64,000 nucleotides of DNA, taken from positions 248,001 through 312,000 of the forward strand of contig JAUCEF010000017.1 in NCBI GenBank assembly GCA_033558025.1, written 5' to 3'. Below, in pieces: positions 11,065-30,022 of the stretch. Position 1 is the stretch's first letter. Every line of letters begins with the position of its first letter. Both the position numbers and the translations under genes were made by a program. This DNA is from Phytophthora sp. 'mugwort' (taxonomy: Eukaryota > Oomycota > Peronosporomycetes > Peronosporales > Peronosporaceae). Under the pieces are notes generated by a model. The model had not been told where the DNA came from. It saw only the letters and a list, made by a program, of their open reading frames with translations, and did no database searches.

Positions 11065-11197
11065 TATTCATTGATAACGTTTCTAATTTTTAAACATCCG
11101 GATTGGCATACCGGTAAACATCTTGTTTATTTTTTAAGGTTAAAAGTACAAGGCATACCGGTTGTTTAAAAACAATTAGTAACGCTATCAATGAATA
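11065..11197. repeat. Small foldback element
   Basis: Arms 11065-11096 and 11163-11197 are imperfect inverted repeats (TATTCATTGATAACGTTTC against TATTCATTGATAGCGTTAC, with a 3-base length difference). The outer-to-inner palindrome continues loosely through CCGGTATGCC-like sequence. It is AT-rich and non-coding, consistent with a tiny MITE or foldback element. Confidence 0.55.
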
Positions 11198-11199
11198 TC

Positions 11200-13459
11200 C
11201 TTACCGTTCCGACAGGGCCTGATATTGTGCTATAGTAAGTGCCAAACAAACAAAAGTCAAGTATGTATGATATGTGGTGCCTGATTGGACCGATTGGGGG
11301 ACGGATGTCATGACCCACAACCGAGTGCAGGCGAGAATGCATGTGGTTTGCCTGCGTTTGAGCAGCACACCGATGCAACACATGACCCAGCATTTTCCCC
11401 TAGCAAGCGGAAGATTCGCAGGCCAACCGTAGCAAGCGTAGGGTTCTGTCACCAACGAGTATTTAAGTTTGTTTGTTTAGAGACAGGGGGAAGTCTGCAT
11501 GTGTCACCCCGTCTTTAGCATATGTTTGTAACTGTCTGAAAATGTAGGGATGTCGCAACCGTCCCAATATGAAGTATAATAGTTGTATTTTCGTATCAAA
11601 GGCTGACCGATACTGGATTGCTGCCATCGAAATGTGGAAAGCGATTGACACTCCGCATCGTCGAAGGCGGTTAGCTCTAGGATCCAGTTGGTGACACGAT
11701 CCAGACCTAGCCACAAACGCAAGCATGTGTTCTAGATGCGGACCGCCAAGCATAACAATCGTTTTCATTCTGGCCGCAGCGTCGAGGATGAATGTCAAAC
11801 TAAGTCGGGCTGTGGAAGTCGACCACCATCCAATCATCGCTCTCGTAATTAACGAATTTCACAACAGCAATGCGAGAAATACGAAATAGTATACTACTTG
11901 TGAGTTGCTAGTAACGACTTCGCTAAAAAATCTCTAACGAGCCGCAACGGAGCGAACGAGGGAAGAAACAATGGAGAAAGTTGGATCACAACCCATTGCG
12001 TGCGCCCTTTCTGGAATTAGTGATGGATCTAGTACTAATGATGCCCATTTTCAGACGACTAGGTAAGTTGTTAGCTCTACTAGCCTGTCGGATTGGAGTT
12101 CTTATGCTTAGCTTTTTGCTTTTACAGTGGTACTGCAAGTATCCTCCCGGTATAATTAGCATAACTCCTCAATTAGTCTCTATATTTCGTGGTACTAATT
12201 CGTGTGGGAAACATCTTTGACGAGTTCACAATTACTCTCACTTGGGTTCACGAATTGGCGAAGTGGGGTAGGTCCGACCCTCTTGTAGTGCTGGTTAGAG
12301 TTCAAGCCCGCTCTCGTGCAAAATTATTTTTGCTTGTGTTGTGGCAGGGTGCACCACGTATTGTGAGAAACAAAACGGTGACAGAAGTACATATACGATG
12401 AGTTTGCTTTTATTTACTCAAAACAAATTATATTACGAAACTGTTATCACCACAAGGTAGGTAAACGAGCGGTCTAACTGCAGTGAATGACGACATCACA
12501 GCGGGTGGTCTAGGCACTCAATTTATTTTTTTGGTCAAGCAGCACAAAAGAGTAATTAAACAACACATAGCAATGTGCGGGGCGTAATCGGCGGCGAAAC
12601 CTCTCGCGATGGGAGTGGGGCCGTGCTGGCAACATGTGCTCGCGCCCTGTTGCAGCTTAACATGCGTTCATTCTGCGGCACATCCGATCCTTTCAGATTT
12701 TGCCCTGAATGCAATGGTCGCGAGGGTGAACGGTGTGCGGTCGTATCACCATGAACGACAGTGTCGGTGGAGTAAATGGTCCGCGCAACGATACGCCTGG
12801 TGCCCAACAAAAGGCACCACCTGCATCGGTCGGCTATCCTGATTACCGTGAGCGTGGACGAAACAAGGCCTGACAGCGCCGAGTAATCTTAAGTTGTCGA
12901 CACACTCAAACAGCGACGGAAGTCGTGTGATGGTTGGTGAAGATGTAGGGAAAGGGTGGCTGTTTGAGGACGTTGTAAAGATTTTTCCATGACATCTTTC
13001 GAGCTCAAACGGTTAACCATGGCATTTACAAAGTCATGACTTGGTAAAAGCAGATAAAACGCATCATTGGCTTTGAGAGCTGTTGGCTAGACGAACGCCC
13101 TGTCGTACCCGATCAAACCGGAAAGTATCACCAGAACGCGATTACCGCCGGAGTGAGTGGTGGCGTGGATGTATCCTCGGCTATGAGTTTGAGTTTGACC
13201 ATCTACAAATGCTTGAACTTCATCTCGACGCGCTTTTGTTACGACAAGTCGCTGTACGGATAGCTCACTGATTTCTCTATGGACAGTGATGAAGCTCTCG
13301 TTGTCGATAAGCTCACACCCTGGTGCATCCAGACCTTTATGGAGGCCACCGGATCGTCCTGCGTACGCAGTCAGGTAAGAAACAAATGAGTCCCGAAAAC
13401 GAGTTGTCGATCGAACTGACATGGGAGAAGATCTATGCAAGCTGAAACGAGGTTTGGGT
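11200..13459. other. Intergenic, no gene recognised
   Basis: AT-rich DNA with only short overlapping open frames and no motif I recognise on either strand. No RNA gene was seen. Confidence 0.45.
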
Positions 13460-14090
13460 GGGGCGTGTCGATGAAGACTCCACCGAAAATATCGCCGAAA
13501 ACAAAACGCATCTCGTTGTCGGCTCAAACAACAACAACACGCTAGGTTTCGCTGCGTGAGGAGCGTCAAGTACGCAGACGTTTTTGGGAGGGACGATGGG
13601 ATGACAATGGCCGCCCGCATGCCGGGAGGAGCAAGTGGTCCGATGCACCCTTCGATGATGATGCTAGATATAACCATTCGATTCAGGGATCCCGAATAGA
13701 ACACGTGGCGTATGCTACTGTACTGGAGGATGATTCAGCGTGTGTTTTAAGGGGACTTTGCGGAGAGTAGATCCAAGGCTCGACTGGTCTACTTCCCTCC
13801 AAACACCACCGACTTATGCCAGCCTGTAGACTAGCTCGCCATTACCAAAACAAAGGAAGCATCGCGGTGAAATAAAATGAAAGCAAGATCCAGATAATCG
13901 GGTGGTGACTGGCAAAACACGGAGCGCAAAGGTGGTTCGTGATCTGGGCGTAAAACAACACTAGTCACACATGGAAGCAATCATTCAAAAAAAGCTGATG
14001 ATCCAACGGCAAGGCAGATGCTGAGGGCGAGTGCTCCTCAGGTCGAAGAGAGATCAATTTACCCACGTCTCACACCTCCAAAATACTACG
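13460..14090 (+). pseudogene. DDE transposase fragment (pogo/CENP-B-like)
   Basis: Plus-strand pieces in shifting frames resemble the DDE domain of pogo-like transposases. A VDED segment with ENIAENKTHLVVGS lies near 13470-13550. DDGMTMAARMPGGASGPMHP lies near 13593-13650, and the hallmark FPPNTTDLCQPVD near 13794-13832. Intervening stops (at about 13556, 13698 and 13832) destroy the frame. Only the middle and C-terminal portion is recognisable. Confidence 0.7.
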
Positions 14091-14401
14091 TACAGTATTA
14101 CCCCGCACACTGCGCCTAGGCGCTATGCTACAAATTTTAATCCGTAAATAATATTTGAGTAGAGCGCCTACGCGTTATATTTATACAATGTTTGAAGGTT
14201 GCCAAGTCGGGCCCAAAGGTTTGGCTCAACTGGCCCTCAGGTGATCACTGCCGAATAGTGAAAGAGAACTATATAATAGCAGCGGAGGCAGCCCGCTTTG
14301 GTGCATTGAAGGATGATGGTGTGGGCTCGATCGCTGCAAGCCAAGCCATTGTCTGATAAGCTGAGTAGTTCAATCCGCGTTATATTTCGACGAGCTCTAT
14401 A

Positions 14402-15487
14402 TCCGTGCCGGACATATTTCGGACCACCTGCTCAGTATACACACCCAAGTCAATAAGAGAAAAGTGGCCTTGTTTTAGTCGGCAGATATCATCGAAAATA
14501 ATAGTCCTGGCCGGTATGAGCACACCCAGAAGAAGGGAGAAGGATCCAGCTTTCGAATAAGCCGTCGATCGCCCACCCCCGAACAATACGACAAGCCACA
14601 GAAGACTGCCAATGTCGAAGGTCCCAGTAGAGACATGGGAGGCTGCTGTCACCACCGTTGCGTGCGGCATGAGCGAGCGTAAAGCTGCCAAGGCATATCG
14701 GGTCTCACGTGGGCCGCTTCAACAACGCGTACTAAGGCTTTTGCCGCTCGAGGATCGCTCTGGGCCTCAGCTGGTTTACATCACGGAAGGTGCCGACAGA
14801 GACCTCGTCCAGAGGATTCGCTATCGCGCTTTGCATGGAATGTATGCGGTGTATGATGAGCTGCGCTGAAATATCCGAGCGGCGGCAGAGTCAACGGGGA
14901 CGCGTCCACTGACGGACGACTTCCCTAACGACAATTTTATTCAGCGTTGGATTGCAAACACCCTGCCTTGTCAACTCCGACCGCTCAGCTCTTAAATGTG
15001 GATCGGGCTGCAGCTTCAACACCGGACGTTGTCATCATGCATTACTATGGCAATCTAGAGTTTATTTTAACGAAGTTTGATCTATTGGACAAGCCCCATC
15101 GCATCTGGAATTGCGATGAGACTGGAAGATGCCCTGAAGGATGGCATCGGACACTGGTGATCCGCCTAAAAGGGCTACGAGCAAACGGCCAGCGCTCTGC
15201 CGACCGTGAAAATGTCAGCATCATGACGTGTGGTAGCGCGGTTGGCGACAGAATGCCGTCGTTGTCCGTCTTTATGGGCATCTACAGAAATGGGTTTTAT
15301 ATGAGGATCAGGGCTCCGATTGCTCCTTGCCCACTGAAGCAGTTGTGTAAATCACGGCGTGCCATCACTTAATGGCGTAAAGTACTTCATAGTTAAGAAG
15401 GTGGTTCGAAATGTGTCCGATCAAGTATAGGCTGGCATACAAAATATTGCATAATCAAAAAGTGGTCCGTAATATGTCCGGCACGGA
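14402..15487 (+). mobile_element. Pogo-like element with TIRs and TA flanks, internally deleted
   Basis: Inverted repeats CCGTGCCGGACATATTTCGG (left) and the complement of its near copy (right, GTAATATGTCCGGCACGG) bound the element. TA at 14400-14401 and 15488-15489 fits a Tc1-mariner superfamily target duplication. A second, diverged sub-repeat (GGTGGTTCGAAATGTGTCCG at about 15401) lies inside the right end. The transposase within lacks its C-terminal half, so the element is non-autonomous. Confidence 0.85.
14612..15372 (+). pseudogene. Pogo-like transposase, truncated
   Basis: An intact first section (14612-14869) begins MSKVPVETWEAAV and has a psq-type helix-turn-helix (MSERKAAKAYRVSRGPLQ). 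It stops at 14868 where the domain should continue; the CENP-B-like region follows in other frames (FIQRWI, about 14938). The first catalytic Asp is in HRIWNCDETG (about 15100). Reading resumes through GSAVGDRMPS and ends at 15372. The second and third catalytic residues are absent, so the enzyme is dead. Confidence 0.8.
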
Positions 15488-15489
15488 TA

Positions 15490-16403
15490 ATCGAATATGT
15501 CTCATTAATTTTTGAAACTCGAATACGTATTCGAATAGAACGCCTTAGGTGTAAGACGGTAGTAGTAGCACTAACCAATTTGTGCTAGTAACAAATCACA
15601 CAGATTAGTTAGGTGGGAGTAATTGCGGTTATCACTGTAGTACTGATACTATTAGTATACTGCTGTAGTACACTAATTCGCTGCTACCGAGCGGACTACC
15701 ATCCACGCTGCATTTCAGAGGCGCCCAAGCAAGATGATCTGAGTGCACCTCTACTGCATTACTGGTATATCACTGGAGAAGAGAAGCGTCGCCGAAGCAG
15801 CGAATAAAGCCTGATAAGTTCTGAGTTTGACCTCCCACAGCCGGCGTTCCGGGGCGGTCCTGTCCGAAATCCTCCACTGGCTGTGGACCACGACGACGTT
15901 CGCGACCACTTCAACATGCACCATATTCGAACTGGGTGCTTGAACCTGGACAGCTTTCCATTTGGCCTCGGCGACAACGGTCGCGCGCCGTGATTGCGTA
16001 CCTGCGTGCCGTCGTGATCGCAGTCGCTGCGAGAATCCACCGGCGTACATGTGCCGTCACCGTGAGACGACCCGCAGTGGCATTGCCGTGCTGGCATGAC
16101 AAATGCGAAGCGGGCGCTTCAAATAAAAGCCAGAGGTGCTTTACGTCGCTCATGCTAGCGCGGGAAGGCATGCCGCTCGAGACGTTCGGTCGGCGGCAGC
16201 GGCTGTGAAGGTACGAAGTCCCGCGCAGCCGATCCATCCACCTCATGGAACTCTGGCGTGACAGGCCGGCTCTTACCGCTGTTCATGTGACTGAATTCCG
16301 CCTGGATACGGAGGAACGACAGCCAGGCAAAAGATGCCACTTTATAACGTTAGTTTACTTAGGTCTATGTAGTCTTCTACGTATCCTTACCCACTGTCGC
16401 CGA
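15490..16403. other. Intergenic, no gene recognised
   Basis: No motif was seen on either strand. The last part is the 3' flank of the MATE gene, whose stop is at 16404 on the minus strand. Confidence 0.45.
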
Positions 16404-17911
16404 CTACGCGAGCAGCACGTCGGACTCCTGTGGCGACGCGAGCTCCTTCAACTTGAGTTGCGAACGCACGACGGCCTTGTCAGCCTCGAGCTGCCAGTTG
16501 GGTCGTCCGAATGCCACCGCAAACCCAATGGCCGCTGTTACGGCGTAACCGCAGATCATGCCGTGCCAGACGCCGAGCAGGTTCGGGTACGTCTGGTGCA
16601 CGCCCAGCACGTACGCGACGGGGACGCCGACCAGCCACGCCCCCGTGGCGAATCCCACCATAATGGGCTTGGGCCTCGCCTGCGCCTTCAACACCGCCTG
16701 CAATAGCAAACAAACACATAATATTGCGGTTAGAAGTGATAAGCACAACGAACTAGACGCAAGCACCAGAGAGAGAGACTCACAAACGAGTAGTAGAAGA
16801 AGCCCAACACAAAATACGCTAGCGCAGCAAGCGCGTAGATCTGGCTGACAGTGTCGATGACCTGCGGGTTGTCGGAGAACAGCCGACCGAGCTGCCGCCG
16901 CGCGCTCACCACGATCACGCCGTTGATCGTCGTGAGCAACGCGATACAGAGGCCGCACATTTGGGCGGCGAGAAGCGCTTCCGACGGCTTGCCCGACCCC
17001 AGATGCATCCCCATTCGTGTGACGGCGGCGCTGACCACGGCGTAAAGCGGCGAGGTCGCAAAGAAGAAGAGCTCCATCATCGCGTTGTGTGCGCCAAGCT
17101 GGACCTCGCCGATCGTCGCCGCGAACAGCGTCATAGTAATTAGCTGCGCATTCTCGAACAGAGTGCCGCCTGCGAGCGGCAGCCCCACGGACAAGAGGGT
17201 GCGCACGATGTTCTCGTCCAGGAAGTTGCCGTCACAGCGCCAAGCACAGCGTCGGTGGAACTTGCGGTAGAGGTTCATGTACACGAAATATCCAAGGAGT
17301 CTCAAGAGCAGCGCCAACGCCGTGCCCAACGGACACCCAACAAATCCAAGCTCTGGTAGACCGAAGCGCCCGTGTGTGAGTCCGATCACGAGGAAACCGT
17401 TGAGTGCCACTGCGAACACGTTGAAGACAGCTGTGGGCTGCACGATATGCTGCGCCTGATAAAAACACGAGAGCACTTGGAACATACAACGCGGCCAGAG
17501 CCACAACAGCGACAGGCGGCAGTAGACACCGGCGAGAGCAGCTACATGGTCGCTGACGCCTGCAGCCAGCAGAATGTCGCCCAGGTTCCACCAGATCACA
17601 GCGAGCGGGACGCAAGCGACCGTAACCAGCAGACTCGTGAGCAGCGCGTACTCCCCCACTAGGTGGTAGTTCTTGGCGCCAAAGGCCTGCGAGCACAGCG
17701 CGTTCATACCGGCATTGAAACCCTGCATGGTGACAAGGATAGACAGGTCCAGACACATCTGCGCGTACGCAACGGCCGCCAGCTCGTCCACGCCGAGATG
17801 ACCCACGATGCTGAGCTCCGTGAGGGAGACGGCGAAGAAGCAGTAGGTGGACAACGCGCTGGGTACCGCCAGCTCCAGCAAACAGCGCAGTTCGTGACGG
17901 GCCGAGACCAT
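16404..17911 (-). CDS. MATE-family efflux transporter (two exons)
   Basis: Predicted 473-residue membrane protein built from exon 1 (17911-16784) and exon 2 (16697-16404). The 86-bp intron runs GTGAGT to TTGCAG and is in phase 0. MATE proteins export organic cations and other compounds in exchange for H+ or Na+. The start has the family signature ELRCLLELAVPSALSTYCFF followed by SIVGHLGVDELAAVAYA. About twelve hydrophobic segments follow, including a second-half repeat starting FLDENIVRTLLSVGLPLAGG. The ATG at 17911 (MVSARHELR) is the first in the frame; the frame upstream lacks an ATG. It is divergent from the methyltransferase gene, about 300 bp away. Substrate unknown. Length and repeat structure fit the family well. 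Confidence 0.92.
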
Positions 17912-18212
17912 GATCGTGCGAGCCAGCAAATCGTAGAGTGTGTGAGGGGACGTCAAACGGATACGTGGCGAAACCCCTGACGGATCGGACGAAAACGGTT
18001 TAACTCATACAGGAGCGAATGCTGATCATGTGGAGTCTCACCATTGCGTTGAAGGTGAAGCGCTGTTAAACCCTTTGGGTCAAACGTTGATTCCGCTCTC
18101 CAGTAGGTGCACTTGATCGTGTCAACAGCCCCTTTCGGTCTCTGCACTCCATCAAGGGTACGCGGGGCTACACGTCCGTACCCCAAGCGTAATCCGCCCT
18201 GGGGTCAGTCAG

Positions 18213-19313
18213 ATGCCGGCGAAGTCGCTGGAGCTGCGCGGCTACAGCGCCGACCGCGGGCGCTTTCTGCTGACTGTGACGCACCCCGCCACCTGTAGCA
18301 ATGACGACGACCTGCACTCTTCATCTGCGCCGACGACCCGCATACTCGAGCGCGACTTGGTGGACCTGCAGAGATGGGACCGCCAGCTGCATCGCACCGG
18401 CAGCTTCAGCGCCGGCCGCCAGCGACTCCCGGCCAAGCGTTTGCGCAGGCTGATGGCGAGTAATTGGGTGCGCGGTGACCGCACGGCCGGCTGGCGCGTG
18501 GAACTAAAGAAGAACGTGAGCGTGTGCGAAGACTGGCTCAACGCCGCGTTCGCACGGCTGCCGGCGCCGCAGCAGCAGAGGTTCCTGGACGACGACCTGT
18601 ACGCCGCGGCCAAGCGCGAGATGGCGGCCGCTCGGGCGGAGAGTAAGCACGCACGAGATCTGCAGCAGTACTTCAGCAGCGTCGAGCTGGTGGATCTGGT
18701 GATCAAGACGGTGATGGCGCACATGCAGATGGAGGAGCAGAGAGACGTCGTGTGGCTCGAACCATCGTGCGGCGACGGCCGGTTCTTAACAGCGCTGCTA
18801 CGAGCTGGAGCGCGGCACGTCATCGGCTACGAGATCGACGAGAATGTGCATGGTGCTGCGGAGACTAACCTTCTGCAAGCAGCCACCAACGCAGAGACGG
18901 ATGATGACAGCAGTATTCGAGCAAAGGTTTACTTAGGCGACTTTCTAGCGTCCAAGAGCTCTGTTCCTGCTGACACGTTCGTAGTTGCGGTCGGCAACCC
19001 ACCATTCGGTGCGAGAGGTGGCGACGGGAGCGACCTGGTGCACCACTTCTTCCGGCACTCTGCGAGAGAGTGGGGAGCTCGCGTCATCGCGTTCATCGTG
19101 CCGGAGAGGTGCTCTCGGCCTGCGTTCGTGGAGACCACACTACAGCAGCTCCATAATGACGACAGCGCTACGGAATCCTGGACGCTGGCGACGGAGCTGT
19201 CACTCATCGACCATCAGTTCGAGTTCGGAATGGGGGACCAGCTCAAGCGCGTGCGCCAGCCGAGCATGCTCCAGCTATTTGTGTACGGCGACCAACGCAC
19301 AAGATCGTCTTGA
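18213..19313 (+). CDS. SAM-dependent methyltransferase with NPPF motif
   Basis: Single-exon gene for a 366-residue protein. The N-terminal ~160 residues are basic and lack a recognised domain. Then comes a Rossmann-type methyltransferase: the SAM-binding motif EPSCGDGRFL begins at residue 183, an acidic second strand GYEIDENV follows, and the catalytic NPPF is at 262-265, then HHFFRHSAREWG and AFIVPERCS. The (N/D)PPF/Y motif is typical of enzymes that methylate exocyclic nitrogens of adenine, cytosine or Gln. The pattern NPPFG plus a later IVPE resembles the methyltransferase-like region of plant EDM2 proteins, though this is only a pattern match. Substrate could be DNA, RNA or protein. ATG at 18213; 237 bp upstream of the giant gene in the same direction. 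Confidence 0.8.
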   Translation: MPAKSLELRGYSADRGRFLLTVTHPATCSNDDDLHSSSAPTTRILERDLVDLQRWDRQLHRTGSFSAGRQRLPAKRLRRLMASNWVRGDRTAGWRVELKKNVSVCEDWLNAAFARLPAPQQQRFLDDDLYAAAKREMAAARAESKHARDLQQYFSSVELVDLVIKTVMAHMQMEEQRDVVWLEPSCGDGRFLTALLRAGARHVIGYEIDENVHGAAETNLLQAATNAETDDDSSIRAKVYLGDFLASKSSVPADTFVVAVGNPPFGARGGDGSDLVHHFFRHSAREWGARVIAFIVPERCSRPAFVETTLQQLHNDDSATESWTLATELSLIDHQFEFGMGDQLKRVRQPSMLQLFVYGDQRTRSS

Positions 19314-19437
19314 GCAAGTACCGGCGGATGTACGCGTCCTCCCGGTCTGTCGTCTAGTCGAGCCGGGGGATCTGCACGAGCATCGCCACCTACAAAAGTA
19401 GCACTTCTGTATGCACCTATCTTATCGTCACGTTTGA

Positions 19438-26447
<7,010 letters not shown>

Positions 26448-26706
26448 TGACGGAAGGTATGATCCGTTTACGTGAGAGTGACCATGATTGGGGAGTGAGG
26501 CACTATCGTTCCCTTATCTCTCGGTTGCTAGTGTTGTTTAGTGGTGAAGACTTGAGCCAGGAATACAGAGCTGGACCAAACGAGTAAGAGCCTGGTCTCG
26601 AGTCCGTTGCGTGCTTGTATATATCTCCCAGTTTAGCACAGCGTATTGCGTGCAGTTGTTTCTAGCTACGAGAGCTTTGTATGGGTAGCTTCTGGAGCTC
26701 TTGTCA

Positions 26707-28045
26707 TCAACCGGTCGAGTCCATGAGGTCCAGCAGGTCGTCGCCGTCTTTACCTTCTCGCTTATCACCGTCATCATCGATCTTGAAGTCCCGCAGTATC
26801 GCGTCGGTGGAAGTCTTATGATCGCTCGCAGCGTCAATCCAAATGGTAGGGACTTGTTTATCCTCTTCATCATCACCAGAGCTCGGCATCGTTGGGTCAT
26901 CGGGGAATAAATTGATGCGTAGCGCCTTGTTATCGCCTTCGACGTCTTTAGCTGACGAGGATTTGCCTACAAGATCTGCGAGCAGGTTGAGTCCGTCTGC
27001 AGCAGTAGCTTTGAAGGTCTTTTGGTGTTTACGTGTGTCCAGCCCCTTGGCGCTTGAACCAGTACCACGCAGCTTACTGTCGGCGAAAAGCTGGCGTGTC
27101 GAACGCGAGAAGCCGCCCGTGCCGTCCTTCGAGTCGGCTTCGTACATGTTGAAGCCCAAGTGGGCAGTAAGTTGGTCCCGTTCAAGCACTGAGCCTTCCG
27201 GCGCCTCGACGGATCCCTCGGCACTAGCAATGACGAAAGTCTCTTCTTCCTCCACACGATTGGATGCGTCAAAGTAGCAAATGGTGCCCGGCACCTTGCC
27301 ACCTGTCGCCGTGCAGCCCTCGAAGTGGATGGCCAACGTTCCATCCATGCCCTGGATTCCGTTCTGCAAGAAGAGCGACACTTTAATGCGTGTGTCCTGG
27401 AAGAAACGACAGAGATACTGCTTGAGCATGTAGAAGTCCGCGGGACTCATGCTACCGAAATTATCCGAGGTGAGTTGAATGGTCTCGTCCAACTGACGCT
27501 TAACGTCAGCAGAGTCGACGAGGTTCTTGGTGTTTGCAAGGTGGTTCATCGTCACCTGGAGCAATTCGTCAGCAGACGAGCAAGAGAGCACCTGGTACTT
27601 GAAGCCCATGCGCATGAGGTCGTAGAGCTGCAAACACACAATATAACCGACGTCAGAGTATCCAAGCAACTAACTACATTGTGTTTGGTCCTGCTGTACC
27701 TTGTCCATACTATTGGCATTAAGACGCATGATGGACGAGTGCGCGAGTCGGTCGAAGATCTGGCGCGTAGATACGTTCGAGTACATGCGGTGTGGCTTAA
27801 AGAGCTCGGCCATGAAGGTCTCATTGTGCATAGTCTTGACAATGTCTTCGAGCACTACAGACGACGGAGAGAGAACGGTTCAGTCAGGTCGATAATGTTT
27901 TCTGCTACAGAAGATAATTGTTCAGACCTTTGGAGCTTTTGTCTCGAGGGATACTCTGCGCTTTAAGACGCTGGTCCAGCACGTAGATCATCTCGGCGCC
28001 CATGTTGACAATGAGCATGGGCATTGTCATTAATGAGCCCGTCAT
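26707..28045 (-). CDS. OSCP1: OSCP1 (organic solute carrier partner 1) homologue, three exons
   Basis: Exons 28045-27928, 27854-27700 and 27627-26707 give a 397-residue protein; introns are 73 and 72 bp and phases agree. Diagnostic segments run in the order of animal OSCP1: MLIVNMGAEMIYVLDQRLKA, then VLEDIVKTMHNETFMAELF, then RLAHSSIMRLNANSMDKLYD, then LMRMGFKYQVL and FFQDTRIKVSLFL. Animal OSCP1 (also NOR1) is linked to transport of organic solutes and to ciliary biology; its role here is unknown. Length matches the animal proteins (about 380). The C-terminal ~120 residues are acidic and low-complexity. The first in-frame ATG (28045) is used; ATGs at 28030 and 28024 are alternatives. Convergent with the giant gene, 260 bp between stops. 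Confidence 0.9.
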
Positions 28046-28260
28046 GATTGCAGCGCGCGGTCTTCCTTCGCCGTTCGATCTCTGCTTCCGTCCGTCGCAC
28101 CCCTTCGTGGTTAATAGATCTCTTATGCTAACCGCGTAGTCGGGAGCAGGAGCCTGACAATTTAAACAAATCCAGGTACTTAAGTAGGTTTTAACCTCAA
28201 AAGTACCGCATTTCGCAAGTAGAGAGCTGCAGTCTCATATGAGATGCACCCTTGTATTGG

Positions 28261-28383
28261 CCAAAACAGCTTGCCATACCTATTAAAATCGCATGTTAAA
28301 GAGATACATCTCTCCAATGGCCAATCAAAATAGCTTGTCATACTTACTAAGAATCGCATGTTAAGAGATGCATCTCTCCAATG
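28261..28383 (+). repeat. Two-unit tandem repeat (60 and 63 bp)
   Basis: 28261-28320 and 28321-28383 are diverged copies sharing blocks such as AATCGCATGTTAA and CATCTCTCCAATG. They lie between the left TIR and the transposase start, a position where subterminal transposase-binding repeats are often found. Confidence 0.7.
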
Positions 28384-28420
28384 CCAGTCACTTTGACGCC
28401 GATGGCATTCTGCTTTTACC

Positions 28421-30022
28421 ATGGTGCGCTTCAAGCCGCGTCCGGTGGGCAGACCACGGCTTGGAGGCAAGGGTCGCCCCCGCACTAAGCACACAACAAA
28501 AAGCGTTTCTGTAGCAAAAAAGCTACAGATTCTGTCATTCTGGGACACGGCTTCTCTGCCCAAGATGCGGCACACAATTGCACTTCTAGCACGATCTTGC
28601 TCCTGAGTTCTACAACTCCAAGCGTACCATGATTCAGCGCTGGAGAAGGGACTCGGATACGCTCGTGGCTGCAATTAAAGGGCGCGAAGATAGCCATCTA
28701 AAGGTTCGTACCGTTGGATGTGGAACGATTCTATCTAGGGAGATAGCGCTAGAAATTGTAGAGTGGGTTAAAAGTTTGAGAAAGGAAGGTGTGCCCGTAT
28801 CACCTTGGATGCTGTCAATTGAAGCCCAACGCATCGCTATGGAAGCTGGAGCCACTACTTTTAAGGTGTCCGACAAGTGGATTAAAGGCTTCAGGGGTCG
28901 ACACCGGCTGAGCCTGCGTGCACCGACCCGGCAAGGCCAAGTCAGCCCTGCTGATATTGACAAGGCGAAAGCAGAATTTGCAGTCGAGGTTGAAAAAAAG
29001 GCACGACCATTGGGCATCACACGCATTTTTTTAATGCAGATCAGACAGGTTCGGAATTTATTATTATTTTTATTACTTTACTCACTTATTACCTAAAATG
29101 TTTTTGTTTTTGATGTGTGCATAGTAACTGCTTTTTTTGAGTACCTGCCTACGAGGCGAACGGTAAATGCACGTGGAACCAAAACCGTACGGATTAAGTG
29201 CGCTAGTGCTTCGAAGGAGCGAGCAACTGTGATGCTGCTGGGAGACTCGACAGGAATCAAGTACACCCCCTTTGTGGTGTTCAAAATGAAGCCATCTAAA
29301 ATAAGGAGACTGTCATAGAAAATGACGAAAAAAAGTGCGGCTTCGGCGTTCAGACGTGGCCTGAAATCAAGCGTCTTAAAGACGAGACGGGTCTTCAGAT
29401 CTTCTCGAACGGGAAAGGTACCGGTAAATCGGATGTTTGATTGTACTAATAAATTAACTAACAATTTTTATTTTTCGGTTAGTACTAAAAACTAGATTGG
29501 TGGAATCGGAAGCTGTCTCAAAGTTTTTATAGTTTCATTTCGCCAATCGACCGCTCCCGGAGGAGCCTATTCTGCTCCTCTGGGATGACTTTTTAGTGGG
29601 CATTGGACTCCAGAGATTGAGATCATATGCTGCGTCAATGAAGGTGGTCTTGATGAAAGTTCCTCCATGCCACGTCGGTTTGCCAACCGGCGGATATAGC
29701 CTGGAACTTCCCGTTCAAGTCTGGCCTGCGGAAGAGCTGGCTTGAGGACATGCAGTTGCAACTTCATAAGCCACGAGAAGAAGGTGTCAAGTTCAAGTTA
29801 GAGGTGCCTCGTCGTCCAAATATTTTCAGATGGATATGCAGAAGCTGGGAAGGACTAAGCGCTCAGACGATCGCGAATGGCTACAAGAAATCCTGCTTGC
29901 AGCTTCATGATGACGTTCGTGCCGCTGCGTCCTTAGTGGATGAGCTGCACCAACTTCCTCTGGTGGGGTCGACCGTCGCCGATGACCAAGACTTTGATCG
30001 TATTGAGGAAGCAGCAGTGTAA
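28421..30022 (+). pseudogene. Pogo-like (DDE_1) transposase, broken
   Basis: The N-terminal section (28421-28606) is basic with a putative psq helix-turn-helix (KSVSVAKKLQILSFWDTASL) and stops at 28604. The CENP-B-type DNA-binding section is at 28629-29060 (VSDKWIKGFRGRHRLSLRAP). The DDE core is scattered: EYLPTRRTVNARGTKTVRIK at 29140, then LLLWDDFLVGIGLQ near 29570, where a second catalytic Asp would lie. The C-terminal WEGLSAQTIANGYKKS section ends at 30022. Several stops and frameshifts make it inactive. Confidence 0.82.

Noticed and set aside
13087..13704. 205-codon minus-strand gene
   Set aside because: It is antisense to transposase motifs on the plus strand (VDED, DDGMTMAARMPGG).
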